Assembly: GCA_027943335.1 (NCBI GenBank)
Contig: BSBK01005136.1
Location: 692,501-756,500 of the forward strand
DNA from: Chamaecyparis obtusa
Taxonomy: Eukaryota; Streptophyta; Pinopsida; Cupressales; Cupressaceae
Length of the DNA: 64,000 bases
Reading direction: 5' to 3'
Of the stretch, positions 33,481 to 45,940 are shown one piece after another. Positions within the stretch are counted from its first letter, which is position 1. The number at the start of each line of letters is the position of its first letter. The notes under the pieces were generated by a model. It saw only the letters and a list, made by a program, of their open reading frames with translations, was not told the origin of the DNA and made no database searches. Position numbers and translations under genes: made by a program.

Positions 33481-34770
33481 GAGTTCAAAGACAACAAGTG
33501 CATCATTAATAATAAGGATGGTGTTATGATTGCATCAGGTTCAAAGACTAAAGGTAACATTTTTAACCTTAATTTAGAAGCAAGTTGTTTTGTTGCTAAA
33601 GTTGATGATAGTTTGATATGGCATAAAAGACTATGTCATATCAATTTTGATAACATGGTAAGTATAATAAATGTGAAGGAAGTAAGAGATCTACCTAGCA
33701 TAGAAAAGCTAGTTGATACTATTTGTAGGGAATGTGTGATGGGAAATCATGTGAGGAATTCATTCAAAAGAAAGAATAATTCAGTAGAGAATAATTTGGA
33801 TCTAATTCATATAGACCTATGTGGACCAACTCAAACAAGATCATGCTATAATGAAAGGTATTTCAGTTTTTTTGTAGACGATTATCTATAATGATGTGGG
33901 TTGTGTTCTTGAAAGATAATTCAAAAGCATTTGAGAAGTTCAAAATATTGAAAGCTAAGGTTGAGAATGAATCTAGAATAAAGATAAAATGTCAAAGATT
34001 GGATAGAGGGGAGAATTCACCTCTGACAGATTCTATGAGTACTTTAAAGAACATGGCATAAAGAGATAGTTGAGTGCACCTAAAATCCCTCAGTAGAATG
34101 TGATTTCTGAGAGAAGGAATAGGATCATCCTTGATACAGCATGCACTATCATGATTGAAGTAAATGTTGCACATAACTATTGGAGAGATGGTGTCAATAT
34201 AACAGTCTATACCATCAATAGAATACAATTGAGGCCTGGCATGGATAAGACACCTTATGAGCTATGGTTTGGTAATGTTCCCAAAGTGAAATACTTTAGA
34301 ATCTTTGGAAGCAAGTGCTACATCAAGAGGGATGGAGCAATAGGAAAGTTTGAGAAAAGAAGTGATGAAGGTATTTTCCTTAGTTACTCTACTAAAATAA
34401 AAGCTTATAGATGTTTTAATTTGAGATTGAAGAAGATTATTGAAAGTGATCATGTTAAGATTGATGAAAAGTTTATGGTTCAAGAAAGATATCATGATTA
34501 TGCACCTATGATTGAAGAAGAACCCAGTCCTTCCACTAGTGAGACAGATGTTGAAGAGATGTTTCATAGTATTGATGTATTATTCAATGACCCTAAGACA
34601 AGTGAAAAAGAAACTCAGAATGAAGATGAGACAGTATCACCTAGAGTTCCAAAGTTTACATCTAGATATCACTCTAAGCATGACATCATTGGAGATGAGA
34701 GAAGAAAATTCACAAAAAGATCAAAAGGAAAGAGCTCGGCAAGCCATGAGGCTATATGTTTACTATCTTA
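33481..34770 (+). pseudogene. pol: C1 integrase
   Basis: Pre-integrase zinc domain (IWHKRLCHINFDNM near 33617-33655, then CRECVMGNH near 33725-33750). Core Asp in LIHIDLCGPT near 33805-33830, second Asp in RLDRGENSP near 33995-34020, Glu in ISERRNRI near 34105-34125. C-terminal GKY-like region PYELWFGNVPKVKYFRIFGS near 34254-34310. Frameshifts near 33890 and 34075. Coding merges into an acidic linker (34500-34770) before RT. Confidence 0.88.
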
Positions 34771-35560
34771 GATTGAACCTTTAAGTTTTGAAGATGCATG
34801 TAATGATTTAGATTGGCATGATGCTATGAAAGAAGAACTAGATCAGACTATCAAGAATGATACTTGGGAAGTGGTCCCAAGACCTAGTGATAAGAATGTG
34901 ATTGGAACAAAGTGGATATTTAGAAATAAGATGAATGAATATGGTACAATAGTAAGGAATAAAGCAAGGTTAGTATGTAAGGGATATGTGCAAAGAGAAG
35001 ATATTGATTATTTAGTGACATTTGCACCAGTGAGTAGATTAGAAGCCATTAAGTTTTTTCTAGCGTATGTAACATTCAAAAACTTGAAATTTTATGAGAT
35101 GGATGTTAAGTCAGCATTCTTGAATGGAGACCTAAAGGAAGAATTATACATTGAGCAGCCAAAAGGATTCACCTTATTATAAAAACTTGATATGGTATGA
35201 AGATTGAAGAAAGCCCTCTATGGACTTAAGAAATCCCCTAAAGCATGGTATAAGAGACTTGATGGATATCTAACAAAAAATGAATTCAAGAAAAGATTAG
35301 TAGATTGTAATCTATTCATAAGAGAGACATCTAAAGGTTTACTACTTGTATCTATATTTTTTGATGACATTATCTTTCAAGGTAATGAAAAAATTAGTGC
35401 AAAACTTGCTAAGGAGATGCAAAGAGAGTTTGAGATGAACATGACTGGACCTATTAAGTTCTTATTTGGATTCAATGTATAGTAGACAGAGAAAGGTATT
35501 TTCATTAATTAGTCCAAGTATGTGAAAGAGATATAGAATAAATTCAAGATAGATGATCAA
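34771..35560 (+). pseudogene. pol: C1 reverse transcriptase
   Basis: [20 protein letters not shown] near 34867-34925 and [20 protein letters not shown] near 35095-35150 are diagnostic of copia RT. ALYGLKKSPKAWYKRLDGY near 35212-35270. Catalytic box reads FFDD (35362-35373) for the usual YVDD. One stop at 35179-35181 and one at 35480-35482. Confidence 0.92.
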
Positions 35561-36308
35561 AAGCTAATGGGTACACCTATGATAACATGATGCAAGCTTA
35601 AAAAAGAAGATTATTCTCCAAAAGTAGATATAACATTATAGAAGTCTATGATTGGTAAACTCATATATCTTACTCAAACAAGACTAGAAATTTCCAATGC
35701 ATTTGGTATTGTTGGAAGATTTGTAGCACAGCCTAAACAAAGTCACCTCATGGTAGTAAAGAGAATGTTTAGATATTTGTAGGGCACTATAGATTATTGT
35801 CTATGGTATCCTAACTCAAAGAATGTTAAGCTTCATGTATATAAAAATGTAGATTAGGTAGGATGCATTTATGATAGAAAGAGTACATTAGGAGGAGCAA
35901 TGTTTCTTGGTGACAGACTTGTCACTTAGACAAGAAAGAAGTAGAATTGTATTTCTTAGTCAACAACAAAAGTAGGGTATATTGCATCATCTTTGAATTC
36001 TTCTACAATTTTTTGGATCAAGTAGATGATAAAGGATTTTGGAATTTAGATTGATTATCCTATTTTTATTCATTTTGATAATACTAGCACTATCAACATG
36101 TCAAAGAATCCTTTGATGCATGCAAAGACAAAAAACATAGAGATTAAGTATCACTTGCTTAGAGAGAAAGTGGAAGAGAAAGAAGTCAAATTGGATTATG
36201 TGAGTATAAAGGAACATCTAGTAGATATATTAACAAAGCCTTTACCAAAGGATACTTTTGAGTATCTCAAGGAGAATCTAGGAGTAATTCCCTTCCTTGA
36301 TTCTACTT
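35561..36308 (+). pseudogene. pol: C1 RNase H
   Basis: RNase H of the copia polyprotein: stops interrupt LTQTRLEISNAFGIVGRFVA (about 35670-35730) and NVKLHVYKNVD (about 35823-35855). The end is well kept, with FIHFDNTSTINMSKNPLMHA near 36065-36125, HLLREKVEEKEVKLDYVSI, and DILTKPLPKDTFEYLKENLG ending at the stop at 36308-36310. Confidence 0.9.
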
Positions 36309-36692
36309 AGAGAAAGTGGAAAGAGCATCATTCCTAAGTGACTGATGGATGATTGATTACTCTAATTCAGGAGTAGTATCACAGCTTAAATGTTTGGCAC
36401 CCTTTTCCATTGATGTCAAAGGGGGAGTAGTATATAATAATAAAAATAGTATTAAAGGGGGAGAACATACAAAATGAAGGAGTAATATATAGTAGCAAGA
36501 GGGAGTAGTATTCAGTCTTGGAAGCAGTTCAATTGAGGAAATGGAGAATATTGAAGAATATTGCAGCAGATGAAGGATTCATCCTTGGGGGAGTTTTTGA
36601 TGAGGAAATGGAGAATGTTATTAAAGAATTTTTAATTTTTATTGGTGGTGTTTTTCATTCCATATGTTTCCATCAATGCCAAAGGGGGAGAT
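36309..36692 (+). other. C1 3' untranslated region with repeated polypurine tracts
   Basis: Contains three AAAGGGGGAG tracts (about 36418, 36456 and 36681) plus further GGGGGAG runs. The last, 36681-36691, immediately precedes the 3' LTR and is the presumed second-strand primer. No gene. Confidence 0.8.
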
Positions 36693-38023
36693 TATTGAAG
36701 ATTTTCTAGCAAGCCAATACTGACTGTATATTTGTCATTGATGACAACATATGGTAAGTAGAAATAATGGAAGATTTATGAACTAAGATTTGAGTATATG
36801 TATCATGGAAATTTTATCAACATGATATCATGGATACAAAGGTTAATTGTTAGTACAAAAAATTATGTAGCAACTTGTGTCAGCAGTGTTCCTGACAAAG
36901 TTATAGGCAGTGCTTTGTGAGTGATTGCCCATATAGTTATCATGGAGCCTTGCACATTTGGATATGTGAGGGAGACATGTTAGTGATATCACATTCATGG
37001 ATGAAAATTATTGCATGAATTAGAAGTGAAGTTATGTAGTTGCTATTCACTAGTTGCAGTTTCCTTGCTATTCACCAGTTGTAGTTTCCTATTTTTATCT
37101 AGAAAAGCCAACAAAGATTATATTGGTAAAGGAGTTGCACCTATAATTTTGGTAAGCATGCTTGGATTAGTGATTGGAGAAGAGTTAAGAATGTTTTTTT
37201 AAGAGCACATGATGTAATTCATCTTGAGGAGAAAGTATCAGTTAATTTGGTAGAGCCAATAGTGTGTAGCCTGTGTCTACACTTATTAATTTGGACAAGT
37301 TCCAATTTGTGTTGCATACTTAGTAGACTTGACAAAGATGAAATTAGAGAGTGTTATTGTTTCTCTAATATTATTTCAAACTAGTTCTAATAGGCCAACT
37401 TGATCATATCATTTAGAGGAAAGATACTTATAGCCAGTCATTTGTGATCGCTAGGAGGATGACATAAAGATGATAAATTAGAGAAGAGGAGAGAGTGTGA
37501 AGTATTGTGTCATCAAGAAGAGGTCTATGTGAAAGAGAAGATATAGTGTGCTATTCATTGGAATTGATCAAGATAGAAGGTCTACCTCACATTTCACCAA
37601 GATCCAGATATAGCATGTATCTATTATTTAGAAGGTTGCAGCCTTCAACCCTTTGAGCAGTGAGCTCTCAGATAGTGTGTCCTCACCCCTAACAAGGTCA
37701 ATCATAAAAGACTCCTAATAGGGTCCAACCTTTGACTAGGTCACTGTACTTATTGCATTGTAAAGATAAAATCCTAATAGGGTTGTAAGATCTTCTAACA
37801 ATGATCATTATACACTTGTACAACTTATTAGTGGGTGTTAATTCCCACGAAGGTTTTTACCTATTTTGGGTTACCCCGTAACCAAAATATTGGTGTTGTG
37901 TTCAAGTGTTCTTTCATTATGTTTATGCTTAAAGTTTAAGTATACTTAATAAGATAAAGTATTGAAACTATTATATAACTAATTTACCCCCCCCTTAGTT
38001 ATCTCTTTAGACTATTCCTAACA
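36693..38023 (+). repeat. C1 3' LTR (1,331 bp)
   Basis: Begins TATTGAAGATTTTC (TG changed to TA) after the polypurine tract and ends CTATTCCTAACA. The end region carries a run of eight C (ACCCCCCCCTTAG near 37986), like the LTR ends of C2. Its last 850 bp align with the 5' LTR. Confidence 0.88.
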
Positions 38024-38676
38024 AGTTAAGGGATCCAGATGTCATATTCTTCACCCTATCATACACAAGGAAATGGACAAGAAGAATCAACAAATAAAAG
38101 CCTAATAAAGATTGTTAAGTGGACCCTTGAAAAGAATAAAAAATTATGGAATTCAAAATTTCCATTGGTTTTGTGGGCTGATAGAGTAACTATTAAGAAT
38201 AAAATTAGTTGTGCCTCTTTTTATCTGGTCTATGGAATACATGCAAGGATTCCTCAAAACAACTTTCTAGAAATGTACAATTTTGCCCAGCTGTAAAATA
38301 AAGATTTAGATGATGAAATAAATTTGAGGATTCAAGACTTGATTAATTTGGATGAAACCAAGAGAGAATGAGCATCAAAGAATGTTAAGATGCAGTTGCA
38401 AGTCAAGAATTTGTATGACAAAAAATCCATAGAAAGGAATTTTGAACTCAATGACTTCATATTGCTCTGGAATGCCAAATTGGAAGAAAAAGGAAAACAT
38501 GGAAAATTTCATCCAATCTGGTTAGGTCCATATTTGATTCATGAAAAATAGGGACCAGATTCATACATTGTCAAAGAACTCACTAGTGACATTCAAGAAT
38601 TGCATGTTTAGTGACAATTCTTGATTAAATACTTTAGTTGAAGTTATTTTGTTTCCATGTACACTAGTTAGGTTTG
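38024..38676 (+). pseudogene. pol: P2 integrase C-terminal half
   Basis: Fragment of a plus-strand P1-like element, left part missing beyond C1. It begins within the core at SYSSPYHTQGNGQEESTNKS (catalytic Glu kept, near 38075-38098) and runs to VYGIHARIPQNNFLEMYNFA, then after stops to GKHGKFHPIWLGPYLIHEK and ELHV near 38611. It closely follows P1 17620-18215. The sequence breaks at 38676 where M2 is inserted and resumes at 56356. Confidence 0.9.
38672..38676. repeat. Target site duplication of M2, left copy (GTTTG)
   Basis: GTTTG immediately before M2 (TGTTAGTGC) and again at 56356-56360 immediately after it. Joining the flanks gives a continuous P2 sequence that follows P1 around 18258-18285. 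Confidence 0.92.
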
Positions 38677-39698
38677 TGTTAGTGCTCAAATCTATAGATT
38701 ATTGAATACTCCTATAATCCCAATGGTCATAATCTAACACAATGCAAACACTAAGGTAATAAGGATAGAGAACCTTCTTCACTTTGAGTATGAATACTCA
38801 AGTGGGTGTACCTATGTCAGATCTACTTCTTAAAAGGATCATAACATTAGTTTATATCCTTAATACAAACATTATCATCTTAGTCTTTCAAACACATATG
38901 GAAGTAACTAGTCATTTAAGTTGTGTTGATGATGAGATCCCTACAAATTGAGGATAAACCAGTGCCTTATCCTAGGGTATAGAGTCAAACAGTGAAACAT
39001 ACATCTACAGAAATCTTCTAAATGAAACACAAACAAATCCTAGATGAAATGCCTTACAATTCATCCTCTCTTAAACACATTTGATCATCAAATTCTTGCC
39101 AAAACTCCTAAGCTCTTAAAAATTAACCTAAAGACATTACCCTTTCCTTGAAAGGAACTAGAGATTAAAATCATAGATACCTTGTAAATAGTATATCAAA
39201 ACTACCTTACAGATTCAATACACAAAGCCATAGAGTTCAAACAAGAAGACAATTGAAATCATGCAAGGGAATTCTTTTGTATTCCAGTAAAATTTCACTA
39301 CATCAATACATTTCAAAAATCTGACAAAACATTCTAAAATTTCAACAATAACGTCAAGCCTCTCTCTACAGTATATTTCTCAACCCCCCTCAAAAGAGTC
39401 AAAACTTGCTAAATATAACTTAGCCATCTTGGAATCCTCAAAAGGATGCAACAAGCTTGGGATGGCTAGAAAATATCCTACACTAAAGACAAGATTACAA
39501 ACTGACAAATAGATTGTAACAACACATTACAAAAATCTTTCTTCAACAATTCCACAAGTGGCATCTTTGTCTAAAGATATTTCAGAGCAGTTGCTAAATT
39601 CATTGCATGAATGATGACCACCATTCCAGCTAACTTACATCATCCTTTGTTTGAAACTTGCTCTCCCTCAATTTTTGAATCAGGTGCCATCTGCAGCT

Positions 39699-42200
39699 CT
39701 ATTCTTCCTCTTCCTCTATAAGTTGGACAACTGGCCTTTTTTTCTTCTTTGTTGTCAGCATCTCCCAAGCCACTACTTCATCATCTGATGGCCAATTCTA
39801 AGTCTATAATTCTTGTAACAATTTGACTTGCTTATCCCACATGGAATCAGTTATATTTTTGGCTTCTATCACAAAGTGTATGAAATCATTTTCAATTTTA
39901 AAGAGACTGTCAATTATGCTATTACACCTCTCAAAATCCAAAGTATTGTCACTATTAAGGAAAGCATCTTGTGTAATTGCTAATTGATCCATTGATAGTT
40001 TCCATTCCTCCAACTTGATCACATCTCCATTGTCATCACATATTGATGGAAGACATTTTCTATAATGCTTATGAAACATTAACAACTTAGCCCTAACCTG
40101 GTTGGACTTACCTTTAAAAAACTTTGAAACAGCACTGACTAAGCCAATCTTCTCAAAACCTTCTATCACTAACCCAGGGATCTTAGGCTTATGATCCTAT
40201 AGACTATCAAGTTTATCAAACAATAAACTTCTCCTAGACCAAACACTATGAAGTCTTTCCAAAGTAGCCAATGATTCATTTACCTTTCTGTTGGTCTGGT
40301 GCAATTGGCTGACTGATTGATAAACTGTATCCATTTTCTCTATTATCTTATCTTGCCTATATTACACAATCTTTGACATGGTGTCCAAAGATGCCTCTAT
40401 CCTTATCTTACCCAAATCTTCAGTAAGTCCCTTAGGTATTTCTTCATCAATTTGAATTGGGACCTCAATCTGCATAGGGGGGACAACAACTACCTTTGAA
40501 GCTTCTTCAAGCTTAACTCTTATCTCTGCCAATTCATCTTCTAGCTACTTGATTTTCATCAATTTTAAATCTCTATCCTTGGCTACCAGGTTTTCACTTT
40601 CAAACAACTTTGACTACCTTTCAGATAATTTAGCTATCTTTGCCTCATTCAGGTTAGCCCAATGAGTTACTACCTTAGAAACTTCAAGGTCAGTTGTATT
40701 CTGTACAGTCCAAATTATCTAATTCCCTTCCATTTTATCCTCTATACTCAAAAGAGATGGCTTTTGAGTCCTAGGGTCCATGGACTACATTGCAACAGCT
40801 TGAGACTTAGGGTCATAGAAACCTCCTCTTATCATATCACCAATGTGAACCTCATATGAGAGGCTGCCTTGCAGTTGCTTTCCTATTTGGTCTATGATGA
40901 AAGTAGAAGTCAGATCCCATCCTAGAGTCAATAGCATTCCACTTGACTTGACCAATTGTCTAGCTTCATCTGTAGTCATAGGATCGAGGCTAGGATCATA
41001 AGTAGCTAAGGCTCTCAATGTTTCTTCACTTGGCACCATACCTTCATGCAAAAGTTTCCTCACTTCTTGTTGCTTATTCCAAATAAGGAAACTCTTGAAT
41101 TTGTCAGTTTTAATAAACTAGTCATCACTCAAAAATTCCTCCTCATAGACCTCTTTGATATCCTTTTCTGACCACAGGGACTATTCCTTATCTGTTTCAT
41201 CAGTGGCCACTTTCTTTCCTCCTCTTATTGCTTTTCTCAATTGGTGATGGTAAATCCTATCACCTAGCACTAGAGCAGATGCTCCATCAATTAATCTCTT
41301 TTTTTTTTCTTTCCTTGAAGGCTCTCCTTCCTCAAGCCTCTATCTATTCAAAGGTGGCTCTGAAGTATCCCCTATTTTTGGTTGGTTTTCAATAGGCTGA
41401 ACACTCTGTACATCCTCAATTTGTGGTGGGCTATTCCCTTCTTATGATTCATCAGAGAACTCCTCTTGATTAGAAGATGAGTATTCTTTCTTTTTCTTTG
41501 GTTGACTCTGGTCAATCAACCTCTCCAATTGATTTGATAGAGTGTCATGCATCTCTATCATCTTGTCAATTCTTTTCAAATAAGGAAGGTCAAGGAAGAA
41601 ACCCTCAAAAGGAAGCTTGGCTACCATCACTTGTTTTGACAAGTCTATCAAATCAAAGTACCTGTTCCATCTCCTTTTGACCTCATCATCATCAATGATG
41701 TTTCTAACTACATCTTCCTCATCCAAGCCTTCATGTTCTTTGCTCACACCAATATTTGGGATGTATAGCATCCTGGCAGTTTTGATAAAGTCCTCAGGAT
41801 CTACATGTCTAGAAGCACTAGTAGCCATTTTGAACTGATTTAACCATGCATTAATTTGAGGAAATTCCCTCTTTCCTACTAGGAAGTCACCTATCCTAAA
41901 TTGCCTAGGTGTGAATGTACCCTTCTTGTGAGGGGCTAGAAGTTCTCTATATGTCAACATCAACTACCACACAAATTCCAAACAAGAAACCCTTGGAGGC
42001 ACAAATTTTGGTAATAGATGTGGGGGTTGGGGGCAACTGTAGACTCTCAAAATTGTAGCATTCTCCCCCAAGTAAAAATCACCCCAATTATGATCTCTCT
42101 CCCATTTTTCCCCAAACTACACTGGTCGTAGAAGCCTAAGGGACCTTGGGGATATCCTTGTATTATTTACACCTAACATCCTTATAATAGGATAAACAAT
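39699..42200 (-). pseudogene. LTR-encoded ORF, M2 3' LTR copy (N-terminus deleted)
   Basis: About 830 codons remain. In order: IVYPIIRMLG at the deletion point (about 42200), NWGDFYL near 42070, QPPHLLPKF near 42010, then the clear block 41960-41442 (HKKGTFTPRQFRIGDFLVGK; LPFEGFFLDLPYLKRIDKMI; KKKKEYSSSNQEEFSDES). Next come 41063-40785 (DPSLDPMTTDEARQLVKSSG), a K/E/L coiled coil near 40500-40600, and 40169-39804 (FFKGKSNQVRAKLLMFHKHY, ICDDNGDVIKLEEWKLSMDQ). It ends KKKKRPVVQLIEEEEE before the stop at 39699-39701. The start present in M1 is missing through a 1.09-kb deletion. Unknown function; no signal peptide or membrane segment. Confidence 0.75.
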
Positions 42201-43914
42201 GATTTATCGATATGGACCAAATGTGTAAAGCTACCACAATTACTACAAATCTCCTTAATTGTTCCCACATTCAATTTTGCTTGTCACCAGTTTTCAAAAT
42301 GGAGCTAGGCGATGCATAGATGTTGACAAATAGATTAAACAACTTGGAAACAAGGCAAAGAGGAAAATGATTAAGATCCTATACTTTAAGCATGTTTACA
42401 TCACGCAATCTTCCTTTGAAATTGATTAGATGGCTCATTAGTTTACTTTCCAGCTTGATACTATACTTTATCCATGGAGGCAATGGTCCCTTTTCTTTTC
42501 TTTTTAGCTTTTCCAACTGGGCCCATTCAGCAAATCCACGACTGAAATCTTCTTGTGATCGCTAAATACAGTGTTAACCTTAACATATATTCAGAGAACT
42601 AGCAAACAAAGCCTTCACAGGTTCTCGAAATGCAATCCTTAACTCATGATACTTTTCATGAATAAGTGAACATAGTGACACCCTTCGAGCATTTGAGTGC
42701 AGTTATCATTTAGCGAACCAGCGAACAAAGCTATCTCACATTCTCTTAATGTCCTGGCTAACTATGAAATCTTTTGGAGATTCAGTGAATAAAGGGTTCA
42801 TGCATTCACCTAATGAATCACTTAACTACTGAAATACTTGGAGAACTAGTGACGCCTTTACTCTCTGAGTCACTAAATCTAATGTTAACCCTCATCTTTA
42901 TTCTGAGATTCTGAAAGAACCGTTGATCTTGTTGATGACCTACGACTATCGCCAGTTCACTAAAATATTTGATCCTTGGTCATTTGATTACAAGATTCAG
43001 TGAACAAAGGGTTTTCTAAATCGCCAGATCATATTAATCATTGGGTATTTCAAATCCATGATTAAGTGACTGAAGACTCACAACTTAGCAAATCCTTTTA
43101 TTCATGCATTCACCAAATGATTATGCCCTTTACCTTTCTTTTTAGAGAACCTGCGACCACATGATTCACTAAATCGCTAGATCATTTAGCTTTTTACTAA
43201 TTTATTTTGAGAACAAGTGAACACTTGAAGCAACCCATTCTGCTAAATTTTTCATACCAAACTGTCAGGGATGCCAAACTTAGAAAACTTTACACAGCCA
43301 CTCATTCGCCAAATGAAACATGTAGGACCTAATGATATCTGAGATTATTCACAACCATCGATCCTGACAATGATCTATGGTACTATCCAAGTCGCTAGGT
43401 TATTTTTCCTTTAACCACTAGATTCAGAGAATGAGTGATAACTATTGTCGCCAAGTCGCTGAGTGTAAGCAAAGAACTGCCAAAGAATACGTGAATTGGA
43501 GATAATGCATTCACTGAATTGGTAGATGTTTTCTGATAACTGCTGGATATTTGGAGACTATGTGAACAAAGACAACACTTAGCACTTTCAACACACTCTC
43601 TAGTTCACTAAATAGATTAGACACATGACATAACAATACACAACTTGGTGACTGACTAAGGAAAAAGCCACATGCACTTCTTTAGAAAACTAAAGGAACC
43701 AAAAAGAAATGATGAATTAGAAGACTCAAGGCTATTTCAAAGATTTTCATACTAATTCAAAATTCTTTAATGACAAAACCCTAGGGGAGCTATTTTCAAA
43801 CTTGGTTATGACAAATTTTAAAACTTTACAAAACCTAGACCAGGCAAGGTATTCACAAGGAAACTTAATACAAAATTTAGACAAAATCCTCAGAAAATAA
43901 GAATATATCCAATA
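42201..43914 (-). other. Non-coding 5' part of the M2 3' LTR with AGCGAA/AGTGAA module tract
   Basis: No gene. About 42530-43640 is built from degenerate modules such as GATTCAGTGAACAAAGGG and GAACCAGCGAACAAAGC paired with TTCACTGAAT/TCGCTAAAT. The same tract is in the other M2 LTR (54970-56080) and both M1 LTRs. Confidence 0.65.
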
Positions 43915-44073
43915 GTGGCTCTATCTAAGGATGCTTGATTGTAAGATCATAGCAAGAACTTATGAATCTCTGGGAGGCAGACCAAAAAACCTTAACCTAA
44001 AACATGAAACAAACACACCATAGAAACAAACACACCTATACATATATACAAACCTACCATGCATGGAACAGAA
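43915..44073 (-). other. M2 3' untranslated region and LTR boundary motif
   Basis: On the minus strand the sequence ends AGATAGAGCCAC directly before the 3' LTR; a purine-rich tract longer than eight bases is absent. It aligns with 24095-24334. Confidence 0.78.
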
Positions 44074-45439
44074 TTAGCTAAAGAAAATTTTCAGGAACTG
44101 TCCATGCACTGGCAATTCTTGCTCTTCACCATCCAAATTTTGCAAGAAATATGAGTCCTTACCATGGGTTTGATGAACAATATATGGTCCCAACCACAAA
44201 GACTCAAATTTTTTATGTTTCCCTTTATCTTCAGCCTTGGCATTCCATTGAAGAACCATATCACTAGGCTAGAATTTTCTCATAGTTTCTCTCTTATCAA
44301 AAAGATACTTCATCTTCTGGTGCAACTTCATATTTTCCTTTTGTCCTTCCCTCCTAATCTCATCTAATTCAATCAGCTGAACCATTCTATCTTGCAGTGG
44401 ATCACTGATCTCCATGTCCTTTTCTCGCATAAATTTATAAATTGGAAGGAGGTTATTTACTGGAAATCTTGATTTAGCACCATATACCATTTCAAAAGGG
44501 GACTTACCAGTAGCCCTCTTCTTAGAAATTCTATCAGCCCATAGTGCTAATTTTAATTTTACATGCCAGCTTCTCTTATTCTTTTCCAGGGTTTTATTCA
44601 AAATCTACAGAATACTCTTGTTGTTAGATTCAGCCTGTCCATTGGCCTGTGGATGATAAGGGGATGAATAAGACAATACTATGCCCATTTCTAAGCAAAA
44701 ATCAGTGATCTCCTGTGACCTAAAACTCATAGCATTGTCAATAATCAATTTAATAGGGACACCAAATCTAGTGATTATATTGTTCATCAAAAATTCAATT
44801 ACAACAGCACTGGTTGCCCTTTTGGTTGGAATGGCTTCAATCCATTTGGTAAAATAATCAGTAGCCACCAAAATGTGACTATGTCCCCCACTAGATTTCT
44901 CAGAGAACCCTCCAATAAAATCCATACCCCACATTGCAAATGGAGCTTCTATAACAACAGGGTTCAATAGTAATGCACTTGAGAACTTCAATTTTTTAGA
45001 GAACCTTTGACAAGGTTCACATTTCCTCACATAAGAATGAGTGTCTTTGAATAATATAGGCCAATAGTATCCTGCCCTTAAGATTTTATGAGCTATTGAT
45101 CAAGCAGAATGATGTCCTCCACACATTCCAGAGTGCATTTCTTTCAACATTTTCTCTAATTGGTGCTTATCTAGACAAAAGAGTAAAATACCATCATTAT
45201 CCTTCAAGTACAAATCACCCTGGATCAACACATATCTCTGAGCTTGAAATCTTAGACTTCTTCTTTGATTATCATTCAATTCAAATGGACATTTAGCATT
45301 TTTAATAAAATAAATAACATCCTTGTACCAGGTTTGTATTTCAATACTAGTAATCATATCCATGTTAGCAGCAACATTATTTACCTGAACAAGGTCCATA
45401 TTTTCCTCAGTCATTAACTTAGCAAGTCCCAATCCTCTC
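44074..45439 (-). pseudogene. pol: M2 integrase
   Basis: Best preserved integrase of the window. Zinc domain KEMHSGMCGGHHS (45100-45135) and MRKCEPCQRFS (about 44998-45030). Core 45030-44605 without a stop: Asp in GMDFIGGF near 44915, Asp in LIIDNAMSF near 44735, Glu in NGQAESNNKS near 44620. C-terminal region 44601-44269 (VYGAKSRFPVNNLLPIYKF) and 44259-44074 (ESLWLGPYIVHQTHGKDSYF; HGQFLKIFFS at the end). All catalytic and zinc ligands can be read; stops near 45109, 44605 and 44270 still break it. Confidence 0.93.
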
Positions 45440-45940
45440 ACCAATTTGGTAATATGAATTTCTAGGTCAAACTCTTGAATCTTGTTTATCCATTTGCACC
45501 TCTTTCCTGTGACTTCACTCTATGTTAAGATATCCTTTACTACAGCATGAGGCACATAAGCACTAACCTTTGTGCAGACCAGATATGGTCTGAAAGCCTT
45601 AACTTCCTTCACAAGTGCATAGGCTTGCTTCTCCATTAGTTCATAATTTAATTCAGTAGATTGTAACAATTTGTTGAAAAAGGCTATAGGATGCTCATAC
45701 CCTTCTTGATCCTTTTGCAAAATGATAGCTACAATAGTATGAAAAGATGCAAAAGAAAATAGAGAAAATAGTTTCAAATAATTAGGTGATACCAAAACTG
45801 GGGCCTCCTGAATTGCTTGTTTGATTTTTACAAAAGCTTGTTGAGCTTCAAGGTTCCAATCAAACTTCACTTCCTTCTTTAGGAACTTCACTATTGGTTT
45901 GACCAATTCTACAAAGTTAGCAATTAATCTTCTTACAAAA
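45440..45940 (-). pseudogene. M2 gypsy RNase H, catalytically eroded
   Basis: SLFSFASFHTIVAIILQ near 45735-45765 has Phe at the first catalytic Asp. Glu in LMEKQAYALVKEVKAF is kept near 45640. The third and fourth acidic sites are not present (YVPHAVVKDIL near 45530; RGLGLAKLMTEE near 45420). Frame is otherwise open over 128 codons (45906-45520), so the missing residues are not due to frame loss. Confidence 0.85.

Larger units (their letters stand above)
31213..38023 (+). mobile_element. C1: Ty1/copia retrotransposon
   Basis: Plus-strand copia element: truncated 5' LTR, initiator-Met-type primer site, gag, protease, integrase, RT, RNase H, polypurine tracts and complete 3' LTR. The integrase-before-RT order marks copia. 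It is inserted in the integrase gene of P2, which resumes at about 38024. The left target duplication is lost with the 5' LTR end. Confidence 0.9.
38677..43914 (-). repeat. M2 3' LTR (5,238 bp)
   Basis: Plus-strand edges TGTTAGTGCTC (38677) and CCAATA (43914), so the element reads TATTGG...CTAACA. It aligns base for base with 51118-56355 at a constant offset of 12,441. Contents from the element's 5' side: non-coding region with module tract (43914-42201), LTR reading frame (about 42200-39699), non-coding tail (39698-38677). Confidence 0.95.

Noticed and set aside
39699..42200. LTR frame as a retroviral envelope gene
   Set aside because: No signal peptide, no transmembrane helix and no cleavage motif are visible, and the position is inside the LTR, not between pol and LTR.
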